Source: Pseudophaeobacter leonis (GTDB lineage: Bacteria; Pseudomonadota; Alphaproteobacteria; Rhodobacterales; Rhodobacteraceae). Taken from it: a stretch of 44,030 nt of DNA. Numbering within the stretch: the first letter of the stretch is position 1; the number at the start of each line of letters is the position of its first letter. Both the position numbers and the translations under genes were made by a program. The notes under the pieces were generated by a model. That model ran no database searches and had not been told where the DNA came from. It was given only the letters and a program-made list of their open reading frames with translations. Location of the stretch: contig NZ_MWVJ01000061.1 of assembly GCF_002087335.1 (NCBI RefSeq), positions 1 to 44,030 on the forward strand, read 5' to 3'. Positions 27,943 through 36,550 of the stretch are shown piece by piece.

Positions 27943-28982
27943 ATGGCAATGGCAGATATCACCGTGCGGGGCGCCGGCGTCTTTGGTCTGGCAATCGCCT
28001 GGACCTGCGTGCAACGTGGCGCAAAGGTGCAGGTGGTCGACCCCCTTGGGGCAGGTTCGGGCTCGAGCGGTGGTCTTGTCGGAGCCCTGGCGCCGCATGT
28101 GCCGGAAAACTGGAACCCGAAAAAGCAGTTCCAGCTGGAAAGCCTGCTGATGGCAGCCGCGTTCTGGGCTCAGGTCGAAGCCTGCGGCGGCGCTCTCCCG
28201 GCTATGGCCGCATTGGTCGTTTGCAGCCCCTGAAAGATGAGCCCGCCGTGGCGCTGGCCTATCAGCGCGAAGAGACTGCGCGCACGCTGTGGCAAACCCA
28301 TGCAAAATGGCAGGTCCGGCAGGTTGCGGAGCTTGGCTCCTGGTGCCCCCCCAGCCCCCCTGGATTGGTGGTATATGATACGTTGAGCGGCCGCATGCAT
28401 CCGCGTCGTGCCTGCGCCGCCCTGGTGGCGGCCCTTGCGGCACAGGGGGTTGAGATCAAACCAGAAGCCCCTGATCAGGGGCTGGTCCTCCACGCCAAGG
28501 GCTACGCCGGTCTCCTGGAGCTGAACGAGGCCTTTGCCAGGCCCGCAGGCACCGGCGTCAAAGGTCAGGCGGCCCTTTTGCGCTTTGATGCAGGATTGGC
28601 GCCGCAACTCTATTCTGACGGGTTGTACATGATCCCCCATGCCGATGGCGCCCTTGCGATCGGCTCCACCAGCGAGCGCGATTTTGACGACCCCACCAGC
28701 ACCGACGCGCAATTGGACGATATCCTGCGCCGGGCGCAGCAGGCCGTGCCAGCCCTGCAAGGCGTCGAGGTCATCGAACGCTGGGCAGGCGTGCGCCCAC
28801 GCGCCAAAAGCCGCGCCCCAATGCTCGGCGCCTGGCCCGGCCGTTCGAAGCACTTTATTGCCAATGGCGGCTTCAAAATCGGCTTTGGCATGGCCCCAAA
28901 GGTGGCTGAGGTCATGGCCAAACTGATGCTCGACCAAATTGATGCGATCCCTAAAGGGTTTACCGTCGCAGACAGCCTGTGA
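27943..28982 (+). CDS. FAD-dependent cmnm5s2U34 oxidoreductase, stand-alone MnmC2 (one frameshift)
   Basis: A D-amino-acid-oxidase-fold enzyme predicted to remove the carboxymethyl group from cmnm5s2U34, feeding MnmD. Start ATG 27943 after AAAGGG (alternative ATG 27949). N-terminal dinucleotide fold ITVRGAGVFGLAIAW. The frame breaks near 28186-28198: AQVEACGGA is followed out of frame by SPGYGRIGRLQPLKDEP. One base is missing; restored length is 346 residues. The C-terminal half is conserved: ERWAGVRPRAKSRAPMLG and FIANGGFKIGFGMAP. Assignment as MnmC2 rather than another DAO enzyme rests on adjacency to mnmD. Confidence 0.85.
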
Positions 28983-29011
28983 GCCCCGCGCGGCCCCCGC
29001 AAGGGACTGCA

Positions 29012-29042
29012 CGCTGCCCGCAGGGCAGCGCCGGGCCCAAGG
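29012..29042. repeat. Hairpin + GGGCCCAA element, copy 2 (partial core)
   Basis: Perfect stem CGCTGCCC / GGGCAGCG with a GCA loop, followed by CCGGGCCCAAGG. The CGGGAG end of the core is missing here. It lies between convergent genes, 30 bp after mnmC2. Confidence 0.65.
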
Positions 29043-29088
29043 CTTCTTTTGATTTTCAGCCCTGCTGAACGTCAAAAAGGCGCGGGAG

Positions 29089-29099
29089 CCCCCCCCCCC
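29089..29099. repeat. Poly-C tract of 11
   Basis: A run of eleven C, 16 bp downstream of the dehydratase stop in the intergenic gap. Such runs are prone to slippage and to sequencing error. Confidence 0.9.
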
Positions 29100-29114
29100 T
29101 GTCCTTTATGCGCC

Positions 29115-29957
29115 TCAAACCGCCCCTTTGGGGGTTGCACTGGCCTGCATGCACAGGCGTCCATCCGGCGCACGCACCCACAGATCTGGCCCTTTGCAGC
29201 ACAGCGTCGCCTCTTCAAAATGCATCAGGGGCGCGGTGGCGCGAAAAGAGAATTCCGCCAATGGTCCCAACAGCTCTTGTGCCAGCAGCATCAGATGCTG
29301 CGCCAACAAGGGCCCATGCACCACCAGCCCCGCATACCCCTCAACCTCGCGGGCATACTCCAGATCATAATGGATGCGATGCCCGTTGAAAGTCAGCGCC
29401 GAATAGCGAAACAGCAGGGTTGTGTCGAATGTGACCTGCCGTGCCTGCAGCTCATCCTGTGGAGCCTGCGGCGGCACAGGTTTTTTAGCCGCCGGATCCG
29501 GATCCTCGCGAAACACCAGATCATGCCACTCGCTGAGACAGCGCGCCCCGTCTTGCCAGATCTCATGGCGCAGGGTGACAAAACCCAAAGGGCCACTGCG
29601 CCCCGCCTTGCGCCCAGAGCTTTCCAAAACCGAACGTTTTTCTGCCACGGCGCCCGCCCTGAGAGCCCGCTCAAACTGCAGGCGTCCCCCCGCCCACATG
29701 CGCCGCGGCAGGCCAAGATCCGGGATCAGTCCTGTCACGGACTGTCGGGGATGACCATCCCGCCCCAAACGCGCCGGCGGCTCGGGCTTCCAAAAGTAAA
29801 GCTGGTGAAAAAACGGTGGCAGCTCAGAGCCCTCGGCCAGGGTCAGTTGCTGACCCAAGGCCACTTGCAGCGCCCCTGCCCGTGCCGGATCCAGCACATC
29901 GGTCATTGTGATGATGTCCTGAGCAGCCTCAGGCGCGTTATGTTGATCATTCTGCAT
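29115..29957 (-). CDS. Hot-dog fold dehydratase, HTD2 / MaoC-N (FAS1-like) type
   Basis: A 280-residue protein; ATG 29957 has AAGG seven bases upstream (a TTG six bases earlier is possible). Two hot-dog halves: the N-terminal with RMWAGGRLQFERAL, and the C-terminal with YSALTFNGHRIHYD followed by GYAGLVVHGPLLAQHLM, the hydratase-type motif (N-x-H-x-I-H-x-D then HG). The family covers 3-hydroxyacyl-thioester dehydratases and mesaconyl-C4-CoA hydratase-like proteins. In this context, with no other acyl-CoA genes adjacent, the specific acyl-CoA is unknown. Confidence 0.85.
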   Translation of the reverse strand: MQNDQHNAPEAAQDIITMTDVLDPARAGALQVALGQQLTLAEGSELPPFFHQLYFWKPEPPARLGRDGHPRQSVTGLIPDLGLPRRMWAGGRLQFERALRAGAVAEKRSVLESSGRKAGRSGPLGFVTLRHEIWQDGARCLSEWHDLVFREDPDPAAKKPVPPQAPQDELQARQVTFDTTLLFRYSALTFNGHRIHYDLEYAREVEGYAGLVVHGPLLAQHLMLLAQELLGPLAEFSFRATAPLMHFEEATLCCKGPDLWVRAPDGRLCMQASATPKGAV

Positions 29958-30011
29958 GCCCAAACCTTAACGCCAAGCGCCCCGGGAGCAAGCAGATACA
30001 AAAAGCAGATA

Positions 30012-30041
30012 GAAAAAGGGCCACCCCGAAGGGCAGCCCTT
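30012..30041 (-). terminator. Rho-independent terminator of the OmpA lipoprotein gene
   Basis: On the minus strand, stem AAGGGCTGCCC / GGGTGGCCCTT (two wobble pairs) with a TTCG tetraloop and a T-run after it, 38 bp past the stop. Confidence 0.8.
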
Positions 30042-30079
30042 GCAAAAGACCTGTGGCAGGTCGCCCTACCGGCTAATCG

Positions 30080-30737
30080 TTAGCTCGCAGTTGGCACAAT
30101 GATAATCTCGACCCGACGGTTCTGCGCCTTGCCTTCCGGTGTGAGATTGCTGGCCACCGGCTGCCCCTCACCGCGTCCCAGGGTGCGCAGCCGATTATAG
30201 GGAACACCGCCTGCCTGAACCTGATCGGCGACCGTGTTTGCCCGACGCTCCGAGAGCGCCTGATTGTAGGCGGCCTCACCATCGCTGTCCGTATGGCCAA
30301 CCACCTGAACGGTGCTGTCAGGATAGCGTACCAGGCTTTGCGAAACCTGTCTCAGATCCGCCGTCACAGCGGGGCTGATAGCGGCACTATCCGTGGCAAA
30401 GGTCAGATCATTGGGCAGCGACACGATCAAACGGTCACCTGTGTTCACGATGGTGATCCTGCTGGAGGACAGGTTCTGACGCAGTTCGGCCTCCTGCTTG
30501 TCCAGCTGGCTGCCAATCACGCCGCCCAGCAGCGCCCCGGCTGCGGCCCCGGCAACCACGGCTGGACCCTTGTTGCTGGAATTGGACAGGCCAGCAGCCC
30601 CGCCCCTAGATGGCACCGGTAATGAGGCCATTGCGCTCTTTGTCACCGGGCTGGCGCAGGGCATTTGTGTCCGTACAGGCGGTGAGCCCAAGAGTAGCGG
30701 CCAGCAGGCCTGCGCTGGAGATTTTCAAAATGGTCAT
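30080..30737 (-). CDS. OmpA-family outer-membrane lipoprotein (one frameshift)
   Basis: A peptidoglycan-binding lipoprotein of the YiaD type. The true start is ATG 30737 (MTILKISSAGLLAATLGLTAC) with AAAGG upstream: a signal peptide ending in an LTAC lipobox. The frame is interrupted near 30605-30613: NGLITGAI runs into TAG, and the next frame continues GAAGLSNSSNKGPAVVAGAAAGALLGG. One extra base (or two missing) explains it; the repaired product is 218 residues. A glycine-zipper segment (about 45-70) precedes the OmpA domain, with VVGHTDSDGEAAYNQALSERRA split at HTDSDG and LSERRA, and a terminal NRRVEI. It likely links outer membrane to peptidoglycan. Confidence 0.88.
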
Positions 30738-30896
30738 TTCGACACCTTTATCTGCTCATCCGATGCAAGTCCTGCACCGCTTTCCTCATATATCGGCACT
30801 TGCGGCGTCTGGCTCAAGCACCAGTGTCGCGGTCTCGGCGAAATACTGCGCAAAATGCGGCACTGGATGGCTTTTTCGACGGGCACGCGACCTGGC

Positions 30897-31585
30897 TCAA
30901 ACGCAATGAACATAGGTAGAGCCTTCCTGTTGCAGCCAAAGTCCGCGCAAAACCTGTGCCTCACTGCAAAATGCCTCGTCCAGCACATCGACAGCATGGA
31001 TCTGGCCAGTGCGAAAATGGCGAAACCCGCCCCGCAGCTCACACCAGGCCGCCAAAAGAATAGTATCCACATGATAGATCAGGCCAAGAGGACGCAGCAC
31101 CCGCTGGCTCATCGCGCCACTGTTGCTCAGATAGCTGATCCTGAGCTTTTGCGAGGCCCGTACCGCCTGACGCAGCAGCGCCACGGACACGCAGCCCTTG
31201 TCAGGGTCATCCTGCGGCGCGCCCCAGGGCGCCACCTGCAACCAGTCCGCAGCGGCATGCACGTCTTTGATCTTGCGACTGACCCGCTTGGCCGCCTGCT
31301 GCAGTTCCGTGTCACCGGTACGCACCAGCATGGCCAACCCCACATGCAGGGCCTCAATCTCTTCGGCATCAAAATTCAGCGGCGGCAGATCATAGCCGGT
31401 GCGCAGCACATAGCCGATCCCGGCCTCGCCCTCGACCGGGGTGCGCATCATCTGCAGGGCTGCAATGTCGCGGTAGATCGTGCGTTTTGACACCTCCAGC
31501 GTCTGCGCCAGATCCTCGGCCCGCACCGGTGCCGGGGCAGCCCGCAGAATCTGAATGATTTCAAACAACCGTCCGAGCGCGCCAT
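30897..31585 (-). CDS. YafY-type WYL-domain transcriptional regulator (frameshift at codon 5-6)
   Basis: A helix-turn-helix plus WYL-domain regulator. An excellent ribosome site (AGGAGG, six bases before ATG 31585) starts MARSD in a frame that immediately fails, while the adjacent frame continues RLFEIIQILRAAPAPVRAEDLAQ, the family's standard beginning. One base is missing near 31569-31574; repaired length is 229 residues. HTH at about 20-45 (AEDLAQTLEVSKRTIYRDIAAL); WYL core in LLRQAVRASQKLRISYLS and RPLGLIYHVDTILLAAWCELR. WYL proteins sense small ligands or nucleic acids. A 9-bp-arm inverted repeat 43 bp upstream is a probable operator. Confidence 0.87.
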
Positions 31586-31627
31586 GCCCACCTCCTGCTG
31601 ATGTCCCTGCTGACACCCTAGCATGCC

Positions 31628-31651
31628 CTGCTGACAGCAGCATGTCAGCAG
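31628..31651. promoter_or_regulatory. Inverted-repeat operator candidate for the WYL regulator
   Basis: CTGCTGACA-N6-TGTCAGCAG, perfect 9 bp arms, between the WYL gene and a divergent small open frame. An extra half-site CTGCTGACA lies just left of it, near 31608-31617. Confidence 0.65.
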
Positions 31652-31693
31652 AGGTCTGTCACGATCAGCAAAACCACAACAAGGAACAGACGA

Positions 31694-31927
31694 ATGTATT
31701 CATATGATTGGATCGTGCTTGTGACCATGGGGCTGGACCGGTGTGAGCAAACGCGACAGACGCCCGCTCACAGACAAGCCACCCATGAGATCGAATTCGA
31801 AGCCGCAGAACTGCGCCACCGGGATCGGTTGAGGGTGAAAAAGCGAGCAAAGATCCGGCGCGGAACACGCCGCACAGAGTGGGGTCTTGGATATCCTATT
31901 TTCGAGTTTTCAGATCCAAAGGTTTGA
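31694..31927 (+). CDS. Hypothetical small protein, 77 residues
   Basis: An open frame with AAGGAAC upstream, divergent from the WYL regulator and just beyond its putative operator, the usual place for that regulator's target. The product begins MYSYDWIVLVTMGLD and is mostly charged (a basic segment at about 47-60). I recognise no family. Because indels are frequent in this sequence, it may be a fragment of a longer gene. It ends 35 bp before the convergent Ada-like gene. Existence is uncertain. Confidence 0.3.
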   Translation: MYSYDWIVLVTMGLDRCEQTRQTPAHRQATHEIEFEAAELRHRDRLRVKKRAKIRRGTRRTEWGLGYPIFEFSDPKV

Positions 31928-31961
31928 CCAACCAAAGCCCTGTCAGGGACCGCCCCCAGTC

Positions 31962-32831
31962 TCAGGCCTGTTTGGCCTCCAGCCGTGACTCCTGCTCTTC
32001 TGAACGGGCGGCCTCATAGGCCAGCATGGCGCGTTTCACCGGCTGGCCCCAATGATAGCCGCCAAGCTCACCAGATTTTTTCAACGCCCGGTGGCAGGGG
32101 ATCAACCAGCTGACCGGGTTACGCCCAACGGCTGTGCCCACAGCGCGCACGGCCTTTGGCGCCCCCACGGCCTTTGCCAGTTCCGAATAGCTGGTGACAT
32201 GGCCATCCGGGATCGACAGCAGCGCCTCCCAGACCTTGATCTGCAATGGCGCGCCAATCAGATGCAGCGCGGTTTCACCCGATTGACTGAAAGCGGCATC
32301 AACCAGCGGTCGCAGCGCCGTGGGATCCTCAATAAAGACGGCCTGTGGCCAGCGCGCCCGCATGTCCGCCATGGTCGGCTCCGCACCGGTTTCGGCGGCA
32401 AATCCCAGACCACAAATGCCTTTTTGGGTGCCCATGACCAGCGCCAAACCAAAGGGACTGTCGAACCAGCCCCAGAGAATTTCAAGCCCCGCGCCTTTGC
32501 GGGCGTATTCGCCGGGGCTCATCGCCTCCCAGCGCAGAAACAAATCATGCAGGCGGCCAGAGCCAGACAGGCCCACCGCATGGGCGGTCTCAAGCGTCGA
32601 GAAGCGGTCGCGCAGCAGGGTCTTGGCATGTCCCAGCCGCAGATATTGCTGGTAGCGCTTGGGCGACACCCCAACCCAGGCGGAAAACAGACGCTGAAAA
32701 TGCGCCGGGCTCATATCCATACGTTTTGCCAGCTCTTCCAGCGGCAGATCATCGCCCCCGGCATCAATCAGCTCAATGGCGCGACGCATAACGCCGTAAT
32801 GGTAACTCTGTTCGCTGGCCTGGATCGTCAT
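31962..32831 (-). CDS. Ada-like protein: AraC helix-turn-helix + O6-alkylguanine-DNA alkyltransferase
   Basis: A 289-residue fusion; ATG 32831 with AGAGG upstream. A longer frame to 33047 is not family-like. Residues about 10-110 form an AraC-type DNA-binding domain (LEELAKRMDMSPAHFQRLF, HAVGLSGSGRLHDLF). Residues 120-289 form the alkyltransferase domain with the acceptor C246 in IPCHRAL and the upstream RAVGTAVGRNP. It lacks the N-terminal zinc domain of E. coli Ada that accepts methyl groups from phosphotriesters. It may therefore repair O6-methylguanine without classical adaptive-response sensing. Divergent from nth, another DNA-repair gene. Confidence 0.9.
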   Translation of the reverse strand: MTIQASEQSYHYGVMRRAIELIDAGGDDLPLEELAKRMDMSPAHFQRLFSAWVGVSPKRYQQYLRLGHAKTLLRDRFSTLETAHAVGLSGSGRLHDLFLRWEAMSPGEYARKGAGLEILWGWFDSPFGLALVMGTQKGICGLGFAAETGAEPTMADMRARWPQAVFIEDPTALRPLVDAAFSQSGETALHLIGAPLQIKVWEALLSIPDGHVTSYSELAKAVGAPKAVRAVGTAVGRNPVSWLIPCHRALKKSGELGGYHWGQPVKRAMLAYEAARSEEQESRLEAKQA

Positions 32832-33040
32832 CTGCGTACCTCTGCTTGGTCTTGCTGACAAATATAGCTGCTGGGGTTGGCTGCAGGCGACCCGAAACTT
32901 GCGAAAAGCCCCGGGGCCCGCGCGATTGCCCCGGCGGGGTGCGGGATCTGTTGCAGCAAGGCCTGTGCGGCAATAGGTTTGAAACCTTGTTTGCCTTTTT
33001 TGTTTGCGCAGGCTTTGCCCAAAGGGCCATAAGACCGGCG

Positions 33041-33685
33041 ATGGCAAAGCAACTCGATTATCATACTATCCGCGAGATTTTCACGCGGTTTCAGGCAGCG
33101 GAACCAGAGCCCAAGGGCGAGCTGGAGCATGTTAATGTCTACACGCTGGTGGTGGCTGTGGCCCTGTCTGCGCAGGCAACGGATGCGGGCGTGAACAAGG
33201 AACGCGCGCCCCGTTTGCAATCGCCGACACGCCACAAAAAATGCTGGATCTCGGCCTTGAGGCGGTGACCGAACACATCAAGACCATTGGCCTGTTTCGC
33301 CAAAAGGCCAAGAATGTCATCAAGCTCAGCCAGATATTGGTGGATGACTATGGCGGCGGGGGGCCCAATTCACGCGCCGCCCTGCAGTCGCTGCCCGGCG
33401 TTGGACGCAAGACCGCCAATGTGGTTTTGAACATGTGGTGGCACCAACCGGCACAGGCGGTGGACACCCATATCTTTCGCGTTGGCAACCGGTCCGGTAT
33501 CGCGCCAGGCAAGGATGTGGATGCTGTTGAACGCGCCGTTGAAGACAATATTCCTGCAGATTTCCAGCAACACGCCCATCATTTGGTTGATCCTGCATGG
33601 GCGCTATCACTGTAAGGCCCGCAAACCACTCTGCGGCACCTGCCTGATCCGAGATCTCTGTCAATATGAGGACAAGAACCTATGA
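33041..33685 (+). CDS. nth: Endonuclease III Nth (two indels)
   Basis: A base-excision-repair glycosylase/AP lyase for oxidised pyrimidines. Start [14 protein letters not shown] at 33041. The frame is lost near 33200 (one base missing: VNK-ATRA expected) and recovered in another frame at [14 protein letters not shown]. It shifts again at 33582-33584 (one extra T in [15 protein letters not shown]). The two events cancel, giving a 214-residue product. Catalytic residues remain: [11 protein letters not shown] (lysine) and VDTHIFRV (Asp). The C-terminal [4Fe-4S] loop is intact (C-x6-C-x2-C-x5-C in [17 protein letters not shown]). A GGGG stretch replaces an expected GGEV at 33353-33364. The stop overlaps the kinase start (ATGA). 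Confidence 0.88.
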
Positions 33686-34670
33686 AAACTTATCAAATCG
33701 TTGGCATCGGCAATGCGGTTGTCGACGTGATCTCGCAAAGCGATGACAGCTTTCTCGCCCATATGGGCATTGAGAAAGGCATCATGCAGCTGATCGAGCG
33801 CGACCGGGGCGAAGTGCTGTATGGCGCGATGGAAGGCCGGGTGCAAACCCCCGGTGGATCCGTAGCCAATACCATCGCCGGTGCGGGTGCCCTGGGTCTT
33901 GAAGCGGCCTTTATCGGTCGGGTGCATGACGACACGCTGGGTCATTTCTATGCCGATGCGATGAACGAAGATGGGGTGGATTTTGTCAATCCCCCCGTCG
34001 CAGGCGGTGAGCTGCCGACCTCGCGGTCGATGATTTTTGTGTCACCCGATGGCGAGCGGTCGATGAATACCTATCTGGGCATCTCGTCCGAGCTGAGCAG
34101 CGCTGACGTGCCCAATGAGGTTGCCGGCAGTACCCAGATCATGTTCCTTGAGGGCTATCTGTTTGACAAGGACAAGGGTAAATCCGCCTTTCTGGAAGCG
34201 GCCCGCGATTGCCGCAAGGGCGGCGGCAAGTCCGGTATCGCCATATCAGATCCGTTTTGCGTGGAACGCCACCGGGCGGATTTTTTACAGCTGATTGAGC
34301 ATGATCTGGATTTTGTCATTGGCAATGAAGACGAGATCAAATCGCTGTTTGAAACCGACGATCTGGAAGCGGCACTGGCAAAAACTGCCGCCATCTGCCC
34401 ACTGGTGGTCTGCACCCGCTCTGGTGACGGGGTCAGTGTTATCAATGGTGCCGCGCGCTTTGATGTGCCTGTGACAAAGGTTGTGCCGGTGGATGCGACC
34501 GGCGCCGGCGACCAGTTTGCTGCCGGTTTCCTGTTTGGTCTGGCAACGGGTCGGGATCTGGAGACCTGCGCCAAAATAGGCAATGTCTGCGCTGCCGAAG
34601 TGATCAGCCATATCGGCCCCCGCCCCAAGCAAACATGCAAGAGCTGCTGCGCGACGCCGGGCTTTTGTAA
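33682..34670 (+). CDS. PfkB-family kinase, adenosine-kinase-like (C-terminal frameshift)
   Basis: A ribokinase-fold sugar or nucleoside kinase. It starts at 33682 overlapping nth ([18 protein letters not shown]). PfkB signature 1 is [15 protein letters not shown]; signature 2 is [16 protein letters not shown] with the catalytic Asp. Near 34627-34631 one base is missing: IGPRPK should continue [13 protein letters not shown] and stop at 34668-34670, giving 329 residues. As written, the frame reads through to 34863 into repeat DNA with an unlikely Cys- and Pro-rich tail. Related alphaproteobacterial proteins are usually annotated as adenosine kinase; the substrate is not certain. Confidence 0.88.
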
Positions 34671-34782
34671 GTCAGGCAGGCGGCCTGACTGGCGGCCTGA
34701 CAGGCACGGGAACGGGAACACGGGCGTGGCACCACAAGAGCGTATCTCTCCCGCCCGTCGCCACCCGCCTAAAGGCGGGCAG

Positions 34783-34824
34783 CTCCCGTTGGGCCCGGCA
34801 GGGCGCGGCAAAGCCGCCCCCTGC
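34783..34824. repeat. Hairpin + GGGCCCAACGGGAG element, copy 3 (inverted)
   Basis: Reverse orientation: CTCCCGTTGGGCCCG (34783-34797), then stem GCAGGGCGCGGC / GCCGCCCCCTGC with an AAA loop (one mismatch). It lies between the convergent kinase and marR genes. Confidence 0.75.
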
Positions 34825-34895
34825 GCCCGCGTCCCATTTCAGAGGTTTATTTTATCCGAATAGAGCAAAGACTGCTGCCTGGAGAAAACGACCCG

Positions 34896-35384
34896 TCAGG
34901 CCTGCTCTACCGCGATCTGAGCCCGAGACAGCAGCGTTTTAAAGGCAACGCGTTCCTCCATCGGCATAGCCACCAGCAGGCTTTCTTGTGTGGCCACATG
35001 CTCCTCCAGCATCCGGTCGATCAAGGCCAGTCCCTTTGGGCTGAGCTCAATGAGAAAACTACGACTGTCTGCCGGATTGATCTGACGCAGCACCAGACCA
35101 TCCGATTCGAGCCGGGCGATCCGGTTTGTCATCGTCCCTGACGCAACCATAGTCGCCTTGAGCAAATCCCCCGGCGAGAGCCGGTAGGGCGCACCCGCCC
35201 GGCGCAGGGTTGCCAGAACGTCAAATTTGGCCGCATTCAGACCAAAGCGGGCAAAGGTCTTTTGCATGCCGTCCTGATAGGCCAGATACAGCCGCGCCAC
35301 GCGCCCGATGATCGCCATGGCGCTGACATCCAGATCCGGTCGTTCCCGGGCCCATTGCTCAGTGATAAAATCTACGTGATCCAT
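34896..35384 (-). CDS. MarR-family transcriptional regulator
   Basis: A 162-residue winged-helix regulator. ATG 35384 (MDHVDFITEQWARERPD) is chosen; a TTG two codons earlier has better spacing to GGAG and is possible. Helices: FGLNAAKFDVLATLRRAG, LSPGDLLKATMVASGTMTNRIARLE (recognition) and wing DGLVLRQINPADSRSFLIELSPKG. Divergent from an EamA transporter across 82 bp containing two palindromes. It is therefore likely a local repressor of itself and the transporter, relieved by a small ligand that the transporter may export. Confidence 0.9.
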   Translation of the reverse strand: MDHVDFITEQWARERPDLDVSAMAIIGRVARLYLAYQDGMQKTFARFGLNAAKFDVLATLRRAGAPYRLSPGDLLKATMVASGTMTNRIARLESDGLVLRQINPADSRSFLIELSPKGLALIDRMLEEHVATQESLLVAMPMEERVAFKTLLSRAQIAVEQA

Positions 35385-35405
35385 ACCCAAGCCTGCTCCA
35401 AACTT

Positions 35406-35421
35406 ATCTTGACGTCAAGAT
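35406..35421. promoter_or_regulatory. MarR operator 1
   Basis: Perfect 16 bp palindrome ATCTTGACGTCAAGAT, 22 bp before the marR start. Confidence 0.75.
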
Positions 35422-35431
35422 TTAATCATTT

Positions 35432-35447
35432 ATCTCGATATCAAGAT
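35432..35447. promoter_or_regulatory. MarR operator 2
   Basis: ATCTCGATATCAAGAT, one pair away from a perfect palindrome of the same type (outer TAT...ATA also pairs). Its centre is 26 bp from operator 1 and it sits 20 bp before the EamA gene. Confidence 0.7.
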
Positions 35448-35466
35448 AAACTGTGGAGACTCGAAA

Positions 35467-36366
35467 ATGTCCCGTCTGGACCTTCCCCTCACCGCTCTTG
35501 CTCCCGCCATCTGGGGCAGCAGCTATATCGTCACCACCAGCCTCTTGCCGGGGCAGTCACCCCTATTGGTCGCGCTGCTCAGAGCGCTTCCGGCGGGCCT
35601 TTTGCTGCTGATGATCGTACGGCAACTGCCGCCGCGCAGCTGGATCCTGCGGCTCATGATCCTTGGCGCGCTCAACTTTTCGCTATTCTGGACCCTGCTC
35701 TTTGTGTCCGCCTATCGTCTGCCGGGCGGGGTCGCGGCCACACTGGGCGCAGCGCAGCCGTTATTGGTGGTGTTCTTCTCGGCCTACGCCCTGAAAACAC
35801 CGATCCGGCCTGCGGCAGTTATGGCTGCGGGATTGAGCATCTTTGGCGTTGCTCTGCTGGTTCTGACCCCAGCCGCAAAACTCGACGTCTGGGGCGTGTT
35901 GGCCGGGCTTGGGGGAGCAGCCTCGATGGCGGCCGGGGTGGTTCTGACCCGCAGGTGGCAGCCGCCCGTGCCACCGCTCACCTTTACCGCCTGGCAGCTG
36001 ACCGCCGGCGGGCTGTTGCTGATCCCCTTTGCCATGCTGGGGCTTGAAGAACTCCCCGTGCTCTCGGGCGCAAATATCATCGGTCTCGCCTACATGAGCC
36101 TGATCGGCGGTGCGCTGACCTATCTGCTGTGGTTTCGCGGCCTGGCACGGATCGAGCCCGCCAAGGCCTCGCTGCTGGGCGTGCTGAGCCCGCTCTCGGC
36201 TGTGCTTTTGGGGTGGATCATACTGGGGGAAAGCCTGACGCCATTGCAACTCACTGGCGCGACAATTGCGCTGTTCAGCCTGTGGCTGGGACAAGCAAGG
36301 CTGGGACAAGCAAGACTGGGGCCTAAGCGCCTGAAAGCCGCCGCCAGCCCAGACGCAGAGCGCTGA
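35467..36366 (+). CDS. EamA/DMT-family exporter
   Basis: A 299-residue protein with ten membrane segments; GGAG lies upstream of ATG 35467. EamA repeat marks: LAPAIWGSSYIVTT in the first segment, LGAAQPLLVVFFSAYALKTPI closing repeat one, and LLGVLSPLSAVLLGWIILGE in repeat two. This pattern fits YdcZ/RhtA-like or drug/metabolite exporters. The C-terminal tail contains LGQARLGQARLG, encoded by two copies of a 15 bp DNA repeat. Regulated by the divergent MarR protein, judging from the shared operators; exported compound unknown. Confidence 0.9.
   Translation: MSRLDLPLTALAPAIWGSSYIVTTSLLPGQSPLLVALLRALPAGLLLLMIVRQLPPRSWILRLMILGALNFSLFWTLLFVSAYRLPGGVAATLGAAQPLLVVFFSAYALKTPIRPAAVMAAGLSIFGVALLVLTPAAKLDVWGVLAGLGGAASMAAGVVLTRRWQPPVPPLTFTAWQLTAGGLLLIPFAMLGLEELPVLSGANIIGLAYMSLIGGALTYLLWFRGLARIEPAKASLLGVLSPLSAVLLGWIILGESLTPLQLTGATIALFSLWLGQARLGQARLGPKRLKAAASPDAER
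36286..36315. repeat. 15 bp tandem repeat inside the transporter C-terminus
   Basis: CTGGGACAAGCAAGG followed by CTGGGACAAGCAAGA, in frame, adding five residues per unit. Confidence 0.85.
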
Positions 36367-36407
36367 AGCCACGAAGCGGGTGCCGGGCGCAGAGTACTGA
36401 AACCACC

Positions 36408-36443
36408 GGGCGCACGACAGGGCGCACTACAGGGCGCACCACG
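36408..36443. repeat. 12 bp tandem repeat, three copies
   Basis: GGGCGCACGACA, GGGCGCACTACA, GGGCGCACCACG in the 184 bp gap between convergent genes. I see no gene in this gap. Confidence 0.85.
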
Positions 36444-36550
36444 GGGCCGACGCCCGGGGACCTTGTGCCTGCGCTAGTACTCAGGGCCGGGCTGGCCCTG
36501 TATCTTGACCTGAATCTTGAGCAGCCCGGCAGGTCAGTACGAATTGCGCC

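Noticed and set aside
34671..34863. C-terminal extension of the PfkB kinase past 34670
   Set aside because: The tail is created by a one-base deletion; the other frame gives the normal end [13 protein letters not shown] and a stop.
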